64,000 nucleotides of DNA from an uncultured Prevotella sp. (lineage in GTDB: Bacteria > Bacteroidota > Bacteroidia > Bacteroidales > Bacteroidaceae), in assembly GCA_900546345.1 (NCBI GenBank), contig URCI01000009.1, forward strand, positions 4,286 to 68,285, given 5' to 3'. Shown piece by piece: positions 28,017-37,100 of this stretch (position 1 is its first letter; each line of letters starts with the position of its first letter). The notes under the pieces are model-generated. The model had not been told where the DNA came from. It did not search any database and saw only the letters and a program-made list of their open reading frames with translations. The translations under genes and the position numbers were made by a program.

Positions 28017-28604
28017 ATGACGAAACGTATCGCTGTGCTGGCCCTGCAAGGGGCCTTTATAGAACATGAGAAGATGTTGCACCGGTTGGGTGCAGATGTC
28101 TTTGAGATCAGAGAAAAAGCCGACTGGCAGCAGCACAAGGACGGGCTGATCATACCAGGCGGAGAGAGTACGGTCATGGCAAAGCTGCTCGTGGAGTTAG
28201 GACTTCACGACGCGGTCCGCAACGACATCGTCGCCGGACTGCCGGTCTTTGGTACTTGCGCTGGCCTGATCCTTCTGTCAGAGCGTGTACGGCAACATGC
28301 CGGTGACGAGGTCGAACCGATGTCCGGCGCACTTTCTACCATGGATATCACCACCTGCCGCAATGCTTATGGCCGACAGCTCGGCAGCTTTGCTACTGAA
28401 GCAGAACTGAAAGGTATCGGGAAAGTGCCGATGACGTTTATCCGCGCCCCGTTTATCGAGTCGGTGGGTTCTAAGGCAAAGGCTTTGGCAAGTGTCGGCG
28501 GACATATCGTCGCTGCACGCCAGGACAACCAGCTCGTCACCGCTTTCCATCCGGAGCTCACCGATGACCCACGTGTGCACGAAGCCTTTTTGAAGATGAT
28601 ATAG
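28017..28604 (+). CDS. pdxT: pyridoxal 5'-phosphate synthase glutaminase PdxT
   Basis: The glutaminase partner of PdxS; it releases ammonia from glutamine and channels it to the PdxS barrel. At 195 residues it matches the family. The class I amidotransferase triad is C81 (FGTCAGLILL) with H178 and E180 (AFHPELTDD); the GGEST loop is at 48-52. It is the last gene of the ThiD-AraC/pdxS/pdxT operon, followed by a 9-bp tandem repeat and a terminator. Confidence 0.97.
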   Translation: MTKRIAVLALQGAFIEHEKMLHRLGADVFEIREKADWQQHKDGLIIPGGESTVMAKLLVELGLHDAVRNDIVAGLPVFGTCAGLILLSERVRQHAGDEVEPMSGALSTMDITTCRNAYGRQLGSFATEAELKGIGKVPMTFIRAPFIESVGSKAKALASVGGHIVAARQDNQLVTAFHPELTDDPRVHEAFLKMI

Positions 28605-28617
28605 CAAGGATAGAAGA

Positions 28618-28680
28618 CTATAGAGACTATAGAAACTATAGAAGCTATAGAAACTATAGAGATTATAAAAACTATAGAAT
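28618..28680 (+). repeat. 9-bp tandem repeat, seven units
   Basis: Seven units of CTATAGARA, starting at 28618 and repeating every nine bases; the sixth unit is TTATAAAAA. It begins 14 nt after the pdxT stop and is not part of a gene. Length variation between strains would be expected. Confidence 0.85.
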
Positions 28681-28694
28681 AACTACAAACAAAA

Positions 28695-28731
28695 ATACCC
28701 CAAAGCCACCACTATGGTAGCTTTGGGGTAT
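28695..28731. terminator. bidirectional terminator between pdxT and nifJ
   Basis: Perfect twelve-base arms ATACCCCAAAGC (28695-28706) and GCTTTGGGGTAT (28720-28731), followed on + by CGCTTTTCT and on - by TTTTTGTTTG. It serves both convergent genes. Confidence 0.8.
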
Positions 28732-28738
28732 CGCTTTT

Positions 28739-28784
28739 CTCCCCCCTTGGGGGGAGTTAGAGAGGGGGGGCCCCCCCCCCCCCC
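28739..28784. repeat. GC homopolymer hairpins after nifJ
   Basis: An 8-bp C/G hairpin with a TT loop (28739-28756, arms CTCCCCCC and GGGGGGAG), then seven G (28764-28770) and fourteen C (28771-28784). It ends seven bases from the nifJ stop codon. Such tracts slip in replication and are easily misread, so the exact counts are uncertain. Confidence 0.75.
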
Positions 28785-28791
28785 TTGTGGA

Positions 28792-31700
28792 TTAGATGAT
28801 CTCGCTCCAGTCTTCCTTTGTCTTGCGAACGTAAGACATGTAGCGGCGCTTAGCGCTCTTCTCGGTCTCGTCGAAGAGCTCATCAGCCTTGTCAGGGAAT
28901 GCCTTCTTCAGAGAAGAGAAGCGGACCTCACCCATGAGGTAGTCCTTGAACTTATCCCAGTTAGGCTCCTTAGAGTCGAGCTGGAACGGGTTCTTGCCCT
29001 GCTCGGCAAGGCGCGGATCGTAGCGCCACAGATGCCAGTAACCACACTCAACGGCCAGAGCCTCCTCATGCTGTGAGCGGCCCATGTTACGCTTGTCAGC
29101 CTTAGAGCCCTTGATACCGTGGTTGATACACGGAGCGTAGGCGATGACGAGAGACGGGCCTGGGTAAGACTCAGCCTCGCGGATTGCCTTCAGTGTCTGA
29201 GCGTTGTCGGCACCCATAGCGATCTGAGCCACATAGATGTAGCCGTAGGTAGTCTCCATCAGACCCAGATCCTTCTTGCTCACGCGCTTGCCGCTGGCAG
29301 CGAACTGAGCGATAGCGCCTAAAGGAGTAGCCTTGGAAGACTGTCCACCGGTGTTGGAGTACACCTCAGTATCGAGCACGAGGATGTTGACATCCTGGCC
29401 CTGAGCCAGCACGTGGTCGAGACCGCCGTAGCCGATATCGTAAGAAGCGCCGTCACCACCGATGATCCACTGTGAGCGCTTCACGAGGTAGTGCTCCAGC
29501 GGCAGCAGCTCCTTGCAGAACGGGCAGCCTGCCTCGGCACCCTTCTCGATGAGCGGCTTGAGCTCAGCGGCAGCAGCCTTTGAGCCCTCGGCATTGTCCT
29601 TCTCCTCAATCCACTTCTGAGCGGCAGCCTTGAAGTCGTCGGGAGTGTGATCGCCGGCCATAGCCTCGTTGAGCAGTCCGGTGATGCGCTCCTTCATCTT
29701 CTTGTTGGCGAGGTTCATACCCAGACCAAACTCGCAGAAGTCCTCAAACAGAGAGTTGTTGAAGGCTGGACCCTGACCCTTCTCGTTCTTGCAGTAAGGA
29801 GTGGAAGGAACAGAAGCGGAGTAGATGGAAGAGCAACCTGTAGCGTTGGCAATCATCTCGCGATCACCATAGAGCTGAGAGATGAGCTTCACATAAGGAG
29901 TCTCACCGCAGCCTGCGCAAGCACCAGAGAACTCGAAGAGAGTCTGAGCAAACTGAGAGTTCTTAGGACTCTGCTGGATGTCTACGAGATCCTGCTTAGA
30001 CTTCACATTCTTTACGAGGTACTGCCAGTTAGCAGCTTCCTTCTTCATTTCCTCAGCGTCTGGATCGAACGGCATCATCTTCAAAGCCTTCTCGACCTCA
30101 CCGGTCTCCTTGTTCTTCTTACCCGGGCAGACATCGGCGCAGTTGCCACAGCCAAGGCAGTCGAGTACTGATGTCTCGATGCGGAACTTCATACCCTTGA
30201 GCTGCTTCGGAGCGAGGATGTCGATGGTCTTGCCATCGAAGCCGGCAGCTTCCTTCTCATCCATGACGAACGGACGGATACAGCCGTGAGGACAGCAGTA
30301 AGCACACTTGTTGCACTGGATACAGTTGTCGGGATTCCAAGTAGGAACGAAGGCCTCCACGCCGCGCTTGTCGTAAGCGGCAGTGCCAACTTCCCAACGA
30401 CCGTCAACGGTGTCATGCTTAACGAAGTCAGAAACCTTGAGCAGGTCACCAGCCTGAGCGTTCATCGGACGGACAATCTCCTTAACGAATGCGGGAGCGT
30501 CGTCCTCGACCTCTGCGTCATCAGCAAGGTTTGCCCATGCGGGATCAACAGTCAGCTCCTTGTATTCACCGCCGCGATCAACAGCAGCGTAGTTCTTGTC
30601 AACGACATCCTGACCCTTCTTGCCGTAAGACTTCACGATGAAGGCCTTCATCTGCTCGACAGCGAGGTCGATAGGAATCACCTTTGTGATGCGGAAGAAA
30701 GCAGACTGCAGGATAGTGTTGGTACGGTTGCCCAAGCCAATCTCCTGTCCAATCTTGGTTGCATTGATGTAGTATACCTTGATATGATGCTTAGCGAAGT
30801 AGCGCTTCACCTTGTTCGGGATGAAGTTGACGAGCTCCTCACCGTCGAAGATGGTGTTGAGCAGGAAGGTACCGTTGTCGCGCAGACCACGTGTCACATC
30901 GTACATGTGGAGGTAAGCCTGGACGTGGCAAGCTACGAAGTTAGGTGTGTTGACCTGATAAGCGCTGTGGATAGGCTCGTCGCCGAAACGCAGGTGAGAG
31001 CAGGTGAAGCCACCCGACTTCTTAGAGTCGTAAGAGAAGTAAGCCTGGCAGTACTTGTTGGTGTTGTTACCAATGATCTGCACAGAGTTCTTATTGGCAC
31101 CGACAGTACCATCAGAGCCCAAACCATAGAACTTAGCCTCGAAGAGAGAGTCACCGCCCATAGGAATCTCCTCGACCTCAGGCAGAGAAGTGAAGGTGAC
31201 ATCATCGACGATACCCACTGTGAAGTGGTTCTTCGGCTCGGGGAGCTCAAGGTTGTTGAAGACAGAAATGATCTTGGCAGGTGTGGTGTCGGAAGAACCG
31301 AGACCGTAGCGACCGCCAACGATGAGCGGTTTGCGAGGATCGTCGTAGAGTGCGCTCTTGACGTCGAGATACAGCGGCTCGCCCTCTGCGCCCGGCTCCT
31401 TGGTGCGGTCGAGCACTGCAATACGCTTCACTGTGTCAGGAATGGCTTTGCGGATAGCTTCAACAGAGAACGGACGATAGAGGTGGACAGCCACCATACC
31501 GACCTTCTTGCCCTGCTTGGTAAGATAATCGATAGCCTCGCGTGCTGCCTCTGTAGCGGAACCCATCAGGATGATGATGTTTTCTGCATCCTTAGCACCA
31601 TAGTAGTTGAAGAGGTGATACTCACGGCCGGTGATCTTGGAAATCTCAGCGAGGTGCTTCTCAACGATCTCAGGCACCTTGTCATAATAGGCGTTGCAAG

Positions 31701-32397
31701 CCTCGCGGTGTGTGAAGAAGGTCTCAGGGTTCTCGGCGGTACCACGTGTGTCAGGGCGCTCAGGGCTCATGGCACGGTCGCGGAAACGCTTGATCCACTC
31801 TGGATTGACGAGAGGACGGATGTCTTCCATGTCCATGGCTTCAATCTTGTGGTACTCATGAGAGGTACGGAAGCCATCGAAGAAGTTGATGAAAGGTACA
31901 GAGCTCTCGAGTGTAGAGAGATAAGGTACGGCAGAGAGGTCCATGACCTCCTGGACGGAACCGGAGCAGAACATGGCGAAGCCGGTCTGACGGCAAGCCA
32001 TGACATCTTGGTGATCACCGAAGATACAGAGAGAGTGGCTGGCCAGCGTACGGGCAGAGACGTTGAACACACAAGGCAACAACTCACCGGCAATCTTGTA
32101 CATGTTCGGAATCATCAGCAGCAAGCCCTGAGATGCCGTATAGGTAGAAGTCAGTGCACCGGCTTGCAATGATCCGTGGACTGCACCAGCAGCGCCACCT
32201 TCAGACTCCATCTCCTGTACGGAAACAGTCTGACCAAACAAATTCTTACGACCCTTGGCTGCCCACTCATCGACGTGCTCAGCCATAGGAGACGACGGAG
32301 TGATGGGGTAGATGGCGGCCACCTCGGTAAACATGTAGCTTACATGAGCGGCTGCGGTGTTACCATCACAAGTCATGAATTTTTTTTCTTTTGCCAT
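28792..32397 (-). CDS. nifJ: pyruvate:ferredoxin (flavodoxin) oxidoreductase
   Basis: The single-chain, 1201-residue enzyme that oxidises pyruvate to acetyl-CoA and CO2, passing electrons to ferredoxin or flavodoxin; central to anaerobic energy metabolism. In order: N-terminal pyrimidine-binding domain (YPITPSSPMAEHVDEWA), transketolase C-like and gamma domains, two 4Fe-4S motifs (CIQCNKCAYCCPHGC near 691 and CLGCGNCADVCPG near 746), and the thiamine diphosphate domain with GDGASYDIG near 980 and YSNTGGQSSKATP. The length is typical. It lies 59 nt downstream of the AAA_14 ATPase gene; no clear promoter was seen in that gap. Confidence 0.97.
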   Translation of the reverse strand: MAKEKKFMTCDGNTAAAHVSYMFTEVAAIYPITPSSPMAEHVDEWAAKGRKNLFGQTVSVQEMESEGGAAGAVHGSLQAGALTSTYTASQGLLLMIPNMYKIAGELLPCVFNVSARTLASHSLCIFGDHQDVMACRQTGFAMFCSGSVQEVMDLSAVPYLSTLESSVPFINFFDGFRTSHEYHKIEAMDMEDIRPLVNPEWIKRFRDRAMSPERPDTRGTAENPETFFTHREACNAYYDKVPEIVEKHLAEISKITGREYHLFNYYGAKDAENIIILMGSATEAAREAIDYLTKQGKKVGMVAVHLYRPFSVEAIRKAIPDTVKRIAVLDRTKEPGAEGEPLYLDVKSALYDDPRKPLIVGGRYGLGSSDTTPAKIISVFNNLELPEPKNHFTVGIVDDVTFTSLPEVEEIPMGGDSLFEAKFYGLGSDGTVGANKNSVQIIGNNTNKYCQAYFSYDSKKSGGFTCSHLRFGDEPIHSAYQVNTPNFVACHVQAYLHMYDVTRGLRDNGTFLLNTIFDGEELVNFIPNKVKRYFAKHHIKVYYINATKIGQEIGLGNRTNTILQSAFFRITKVIPIDLAVEQMKAFIVKSYGKKGQDVVDKNYAAVDRGGEYKELTVDPAWANLADDAEVEDDAPAFVKEIVRPMNAQAGDLLKVSDFVKHDTVDGRWEVGTAAYDKRGVEAFVPTWNPDNCIQCNKCAYCCPHGCIRPFVMDEKEAAGFDGKTIDILAPKQLKGMKFRIETSVLDCLGCGNCADVCPGKKNKETGEVEKALKMMPFDPDAEEMKKEAANWQYLVKNVKSKQDLVDIQQSPKNSQFAQTLFEFSGACAGCGETPYVKLISQLYGDREMIANATGCSSIYSASVPSTPYCKNEKGQGPAFNNSLFEDFCEFGLGMNLANKKMKERITGLLNEAMAGDHTPDDFKAAAQKWIEEKDNAEGSKAAAAELKPLIEKGAEAGCPFCKELLPLEHYLVKRSQWIIGGDGASYDIGYGGLDHVLAQGQDVNILVLDTEVYSNTGGQSSKATPLGAIAQFAASGKRVSKKDLGLMETTYGYIYVAQIAMGADNAQTLKAIREAESYPGPSLVIAYAPCINHGIKGSKADKRNMGRSQHEEALAVECGYWHLWRYDPRLAEQGKNPFQLDSKEPNWDKFKDYLMGEVRFSSLKKAFPDKADELFDETEKSAKRRYMSYVRKTKEDWSEII

Positions 32398-32456
32398 TTT
32401 GTGAAAAATAGATGATAAAAAGTTGATAATGTTTTTGCGTTATATTTATAAAGGAG

Positions 32457-33644
32457 TCAGTAGAGCATACCTAATATCCACAAGGGTATTTGGTCGCCAT
32501 GACCTATGTTCTGATGATATCTGGCGTAGAGCGTGCCACTGACATTGCGGCTTTTGTCTGCTGCCAAGGCGTCGGTGACGCGGAAACGCATCTTGTTGTC
32601 GACAAGATAACAGTGGTCTTTGTCGCCCTGATTGACGAGATGGTCCTTCCACAACGTGTTGACGAAGAAGGTCTCCATGACTTCCTGTGTACTGCTGGTA
32701 ATGGGGTAGATCGCATACATCAGGTTGGGATTGTGCATCATCACCTTTGAGGGCTTCTTGGGAAACTGTTGGCCGGGATAATAGACGAGATTGATCAATC
32801 GTGCGTCAGCGAGATATTTGATATAGTTCATCACCGTGGCGCGACTCGTATCTATTTCGTCAGCAAGCTTGCTGATGTTGGGGGCTTGCGGACCATTGAG
32901 GGCCAGAAGATAAAAAAGTTTTTTGATCTTGGTCAGATACTTGAGCTCTATCTGCTTGATGAGCAGGATGTCGACTTCTGTCATCATGTTCATGGTCTTC
33001 AGCAGGTTCTCCATGAAGTTGCGATTCTCAAGGAAGAAGGGATAGAAACCATGATGGAGATACTCCTCAAAGTAAGGTGTGGGATCCACTCTATTGACGA
33101 TATTCTTGGCAATCGCCTCGTGATTATTGACGATCTGGTCCAACGTAAGCGGAGCAAAGGAAGTGTGAGCCTTTAGATTGAGGTATTCGCGGAAGGAAAA
33201 ACCACGGAGATTATAGCTTTTCACTATGCCGTTGAGCTCAGGATTCTCTTCCTTGAGCCGCATGACACTGGATCCTGTAAAGATGATCTTTAGTTTGGGG
33301 TATTTGTCGTAGCATTCCCGCAACTCACGACTCCAATTGGGCTGCTTAAACACTTGGTCGATGAGTAGCACCTGTCCGCCTTGGCTGACAAACTCTCCGG
33401 CAAAGTCAGCAATGCCGCGTCCTTGGAAATAAAAGTTATTCATATTGACATAGAGACATCTGCGGTCTGTGCTTCCAAAGTGTTCTTTGGCATATTGTAG
33501 CAGAAATGTGGTCTTTCCGACGCCCCGTGTGCCCTTGATGCCGATGAGCCGATCGTGCCAGTTGATCTCGTCCATGAGGACGCGTCGGACCGGCGCGGTA
33601 GTATGCTCTACCAGATAGGTGTGGGTGCGAAAGAAGGATTCCAT
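32457..33644 (-). CDS. AAA_14/DUF4143 ATPase
   Basis: A 395-residue ATPase of the AAA_14 plus DUF4143 family common in Bacteroidetes. Walker A is G38-TRGVGK-T45. The Walker B position reads LLID96-Q97, where the family normally has Asp-Glu. The arginine-bearing GSSVMRL segment follows, and the C-terminal DUF4143 part contains a winged-helix-like stretch (ISKLADEIDTSRATVMNYIKYL). No membrane segment. Biological roles in this family are mostly unknown. It has a good promoter of its own and is followed by nifJ on the same strand. Confidence 0.88.
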   Translation of the reverse strand: MESFFRTHTYLVEHTTAPVRRVLMDEINWHDRLIGIKGTRGVGKTTFLLQYAKEHFGSTDRRCLYVNMNNFYFQGRGIADFAGEFVSQGGQVLLIDQVFKQPNWSRELRECYDKYPKLKIIFTGSSVMRLKEENPELNGIVKSYNLRGFSFREYLNLKAHTSFAPLTLDQIVNNHEAIAKNIVNRVDPTPYFEEYLHHGFYPFFLENRNFMENLLKTMNMMTEVDILLIKQIELKYLTKIKKLFYLLALNGPQAPNISKLADEIDTSRATVMNYIKYLADARLINLVYYPGQQFPKKPSKVMMHNPNLMYAIYPITSSTQEVMETFFVNTLWKDHLVNQGDKDHCYLVDNKMRFRVTDALAADKSRNVSGTLYARYHQNIGHGDQIPLWILGMLY

Positions 33645-33677
33645 AGATATCTATATGTCTGTATTGGTTATACGATG

Positions 33678-33708
33678 CAAAGATAATGATTAATTTTAAT
33701 TTTGCAAA
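33678..33708 (-). promoter_or_regulatory. promoter of the AAA_14 ATPase gene
   Basis: Read on the minus strand: TTTG (33708-33705), 19-nt spacer, then TATCTTTG (33685-33678), a full match to the Bacteroidetes consensus. The start codon follows 33 nt later. Confidence 0.75.
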
Positions 33709-33876
33709 CCATAGATAGCAAAAACTTTTGTTTTTAGCAAATTTTGTATTATCGTTGTTGTCGGAGATGATCCGTGTTGTTGGATGTGCTGACTTGTTTT
33801 CGCAGCTCAACTGACCGGTGGTTGTCATATCGCTTATCCATTCTGAGTTAGTTTGTGTCAGATGTCCCATTTGATC

Positions 33877-33892
33877 TACACCTTATTATATA
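33877..33892 (-). repeat. dispersed repeat, partial inverted copy
   Basis: Sixteen bases (TATATAATAAGGTGTA on the minus strand) identical to the 3' part of the 22-bp repeat at 4393 and 41500. Confidence 0.65.
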
Positions 33893-34092
33893 CTACTCAT
33901 TCTTGTTATATCATTCTTACGATAAGGCTTGTCAGATCCACTTGTCTTGTTATTTGTCTCAGCTCTGCTTGGGGAGAGTGAATATATATCCTGTGCTCGG
34001 CAGACAGGGTAAATGTTGCATCATGAGGCGTTAAACGTTGCACGATACTGTTTTTAAAGCTTTGGATGATACGTTTTTCGTTTGTTTCTTGT

Positions 34093-34100
34093 ATCTTTGC
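34093..34100 (+). promoter_or_regulatory. promoter -7 box of the hybrid sensor gene
   Basis: TATCTTTG, a full match to TAnnTTTG, 41 nt before the start codon. No -33 TTG at standard spacing. Confidence 0.6.
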
Positions 34101-34141
34101 GGTGTGACAAACCCCATACGTGACTAAAAACCACGATCATC

Positions 34142-37100
34142 ATGAGACGTATTCTGCTCTTCTGCTTCATTATGTTCTTCACGGTCTGCCTGCCGGGGAA
34201 TGTATCAACGTGCGCTTATGCCAGTCCGGAATCTTTTGAGGATTCTGATCTGATGCCTGGCGGCATTCTCTATACCGGCCGCCAACTGGCCAGCAGTGCC
34301 GTCAAAGCCGTGTGCCAGGACCGTGATGGCTTTATATGGATTGGTACCGACTATGGACTGAACCGATTTGACGGTTACACCTTCTCACTGTTCCGGCACC
34401 AACATAGCGATCCATACAGTGTAGGCAGCAATGAGATCTGCGCTTTGCTGAGTGACAGTCAGGTCAGATTGTGGGTTGGAACGAACAAGGATCTTTCGCG
34501 TTATGACATGTCAACGAATCGCTTTGTCCATGTCTCCTTTCCGAAGAACATCTCTCCGCGAGTGTCTGATCTGATAGAAACAAAGAATGGCGATATCTAC
34601 ATCACCACCTCGGGCTATGGGCTGTTTATGATCCCCAAGGGCAGCGATAGGATCGTTGAGGCAACAACGATCAACCGATTGCTTCGTGATCATATCACGG
34701 GCCGGCTCTGTGTCGACCGTCAAGGCAACCTATGGCTGACGGGACGTGACAATGCGTTCTATCGAATTATGATGCGAAAGGGCCGTGCGGTCGGCGTGAA
34801 TCGCTGGATTCTTTCGCAAGGCGATGTTTTTCAGTTCCTTATAGATCGGCAAGGGCGTGTCTTGTTAGTGATGAAGAATGCACTATTGACTTATGATCCA
34901 CATCGTGGCCGGTTTGTAGATGCTGGTTACCGCTTTACTCAACAGATGCTGTCAGCCGGATTGTCTTGTGCCCGTGAGTCACCTTCGGGTTTTCTTTATG
35001 TAGGTACAGAGCGTGGCTTGTATCGTGTGCGTCGTGATGCGCCTCCAGAGCAGGTGAACTTTGTCAGTGATCGCTTCGATCTGAGCAATGCTCCTGTTCA
35101 TGCATTGAACTTTGATAGGAATGGCAATCTCTGGGTACGCTGTTTCCGCATTGGCATGCTTCTGCTCAATGATCGCCCCCTGCCTTTCCATACCTGGACC
35201 TTTCTCGGTCAGCATCCTGCCTATGATGTTGCCCTTTCTTCTGTGACATCTGCCGATGACGGAGGCATGTGGTGCACGGCATGGGGCAATGGACTGTTTC
35301 ATTTCAATCGTTATGGTATTGTTACGCAGTACATTGGCGATGTTCCCGACGCAAATGTGGTTTATCATGCCCGCGACGGTCACTATTGGGTGGCCCGCGC
35401 CAATGGCCTTTATGAGTTGAATCCCTTGACGGGTAGCCTGTCTTTGGTCTTGGCGTGCAATGAAAATAAAGGAGTGATGTGTGATGACGGCTTGGGTACC
35501 CTCTTCTTCTCAGTAATGGGGAAGGGTGTGATGAGTTACGATACTCGCACCAAGATGTCACGCCTATATCGTTCCACCAACAAGAGTCCCTTAGGCCATC
35601 TTTGCAATGACTGGGTCAGTGCCATGGCGGTCGACCGCAGCCAGTGTCTGTGGATAGCGACGACGAGCGGTGTAAGTTGTCTGGATCTCCGCACGGGCAG
35701 CTTCCATCCGTTTGGCTGGGGGACGCTCCTGCCCGGTCATGTGGTGAGTGCTGTCTGTGTCACGTCGGATGACGACATTGTGATTGGCACCGAGTCTGGT
35801 CTCTACCTCTATGACCGTCCCTCGCATCGTCTCAGCTTGTTTCCTGGCAGTGAGATGTTGGAAGATCAAAAGATCTGTGGCTTGCAGAGTGACATGTGGA
35901 GCGATTTGTGGGTGAGTACGCCGGTTGGGCTGTGGCAGTATGATCACCGTGCCCGTCGCTTCATCTCCTATGGGACAGGTTATGGCCAGATTACAGGAGA
36001 ATATGTTGGCAACTTGTCTTTTCGCTCTGCCGATGGGATGATTGGCTTTGGCTTTGATGGTGGCGTGACCGTGTTCTATCCCCAGACAGTGAAGAAAATA
36101 CAGATCCGACAAGGAAGAGTACGCCTTACAGGTGCTGTGATCGATGATCTTTGGCAATTGCCGCAGGATGGGACGATCGACATGTATCCCGCAGATCACA
36201 CGCTGACGCTGACCTTTTCACTCTTAGACTACTGTGATGCGGCCGGAGTCATCTTTGAGTATCGCATTAAGGAAGGCCCGTGGCATGCCAACGCGGCCGG
36301 TGATAACACCATACGGTTCAATAGTCTTGGGACAGGCACCTACCCAATCGAGGTGCGAGCCGTGTATGGTGGAAGACCATTGCCCGGCGTCTGTCAGATC
36401 ACCTTGGTGGTGCATGCCCCGTGGTATGCCAGTGTCTGGGCGTGGATGGTCTACTTCTTGCTATCGTGTGCACTTGCTTATTATCTCTGGCATCTCTATT
36501 GGCACCGCAAGCAACACCAGCTCGATGAGGAGAAGATGCGGTTCCTGATCAATGCCATGCACGACGTGCGCTCGCCACTGACACTGGTCGTCAACCCCTT
36601 GCATAGTTTGTTGTCTATTGAGTCCGACCCATCGAAGCGTCACCTGCTGCAGGTGATTGATCGCAATACCAAGCGTGTCAGTCAGCTAGTCAACCAGATC
36701 CTTGACAAGCGCAAACTCGACAAGCATGCCATGCAGATCCATTGTCAGGAGACCAGCCTGGTTAGACTGATCGGCGGTACCTGTAAGCTTTATGAGTATG
36801 AAGCCCAGCAGCGCGGCATTACCTTCACTTTTGTTCATGACAGCGACGTAGTAGCTTGGGTGGACCGCATGAACATCGATAAAGTCATCGGCAATCTTCT
36901 CAGCAATGCGTTTAAGTACACCGACGATGGCGGAACGATTACGGTCGTGCTATCCTCGGCGGATGGCAAGGCTATCATAGAAGTGGAGGATACCGGCATT
37001 GGCGTGGGAGACAAGCACACGGCTGAGCACCTATTCGACCGATTCTCTCAAGGCACGAACAGCACCAACCTCCATATTCAGGGGACAGGTATCGGACTGG

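Larger units (their letters stand above)
33645..34141. other. divergent region between the AAA_14 and hybrid sensor genes
   Basis: A 497-nt region without a credible gene. It contains the minus-strand promoter at 33678-33708, the 16-bp inverted copy of the dispersed repeat at 33877-33892, and the plus-strand -7 box at 34093-34100. Nothing else is recognised. Confidence 0.65.

Noticed and set aside
30286..32172. 628-codon open frame on the plus strand inside nifJ
   Set aside because: Antisense of a well-conserved nifJ with strongly biased codons, which empties the opposite frame of stops.
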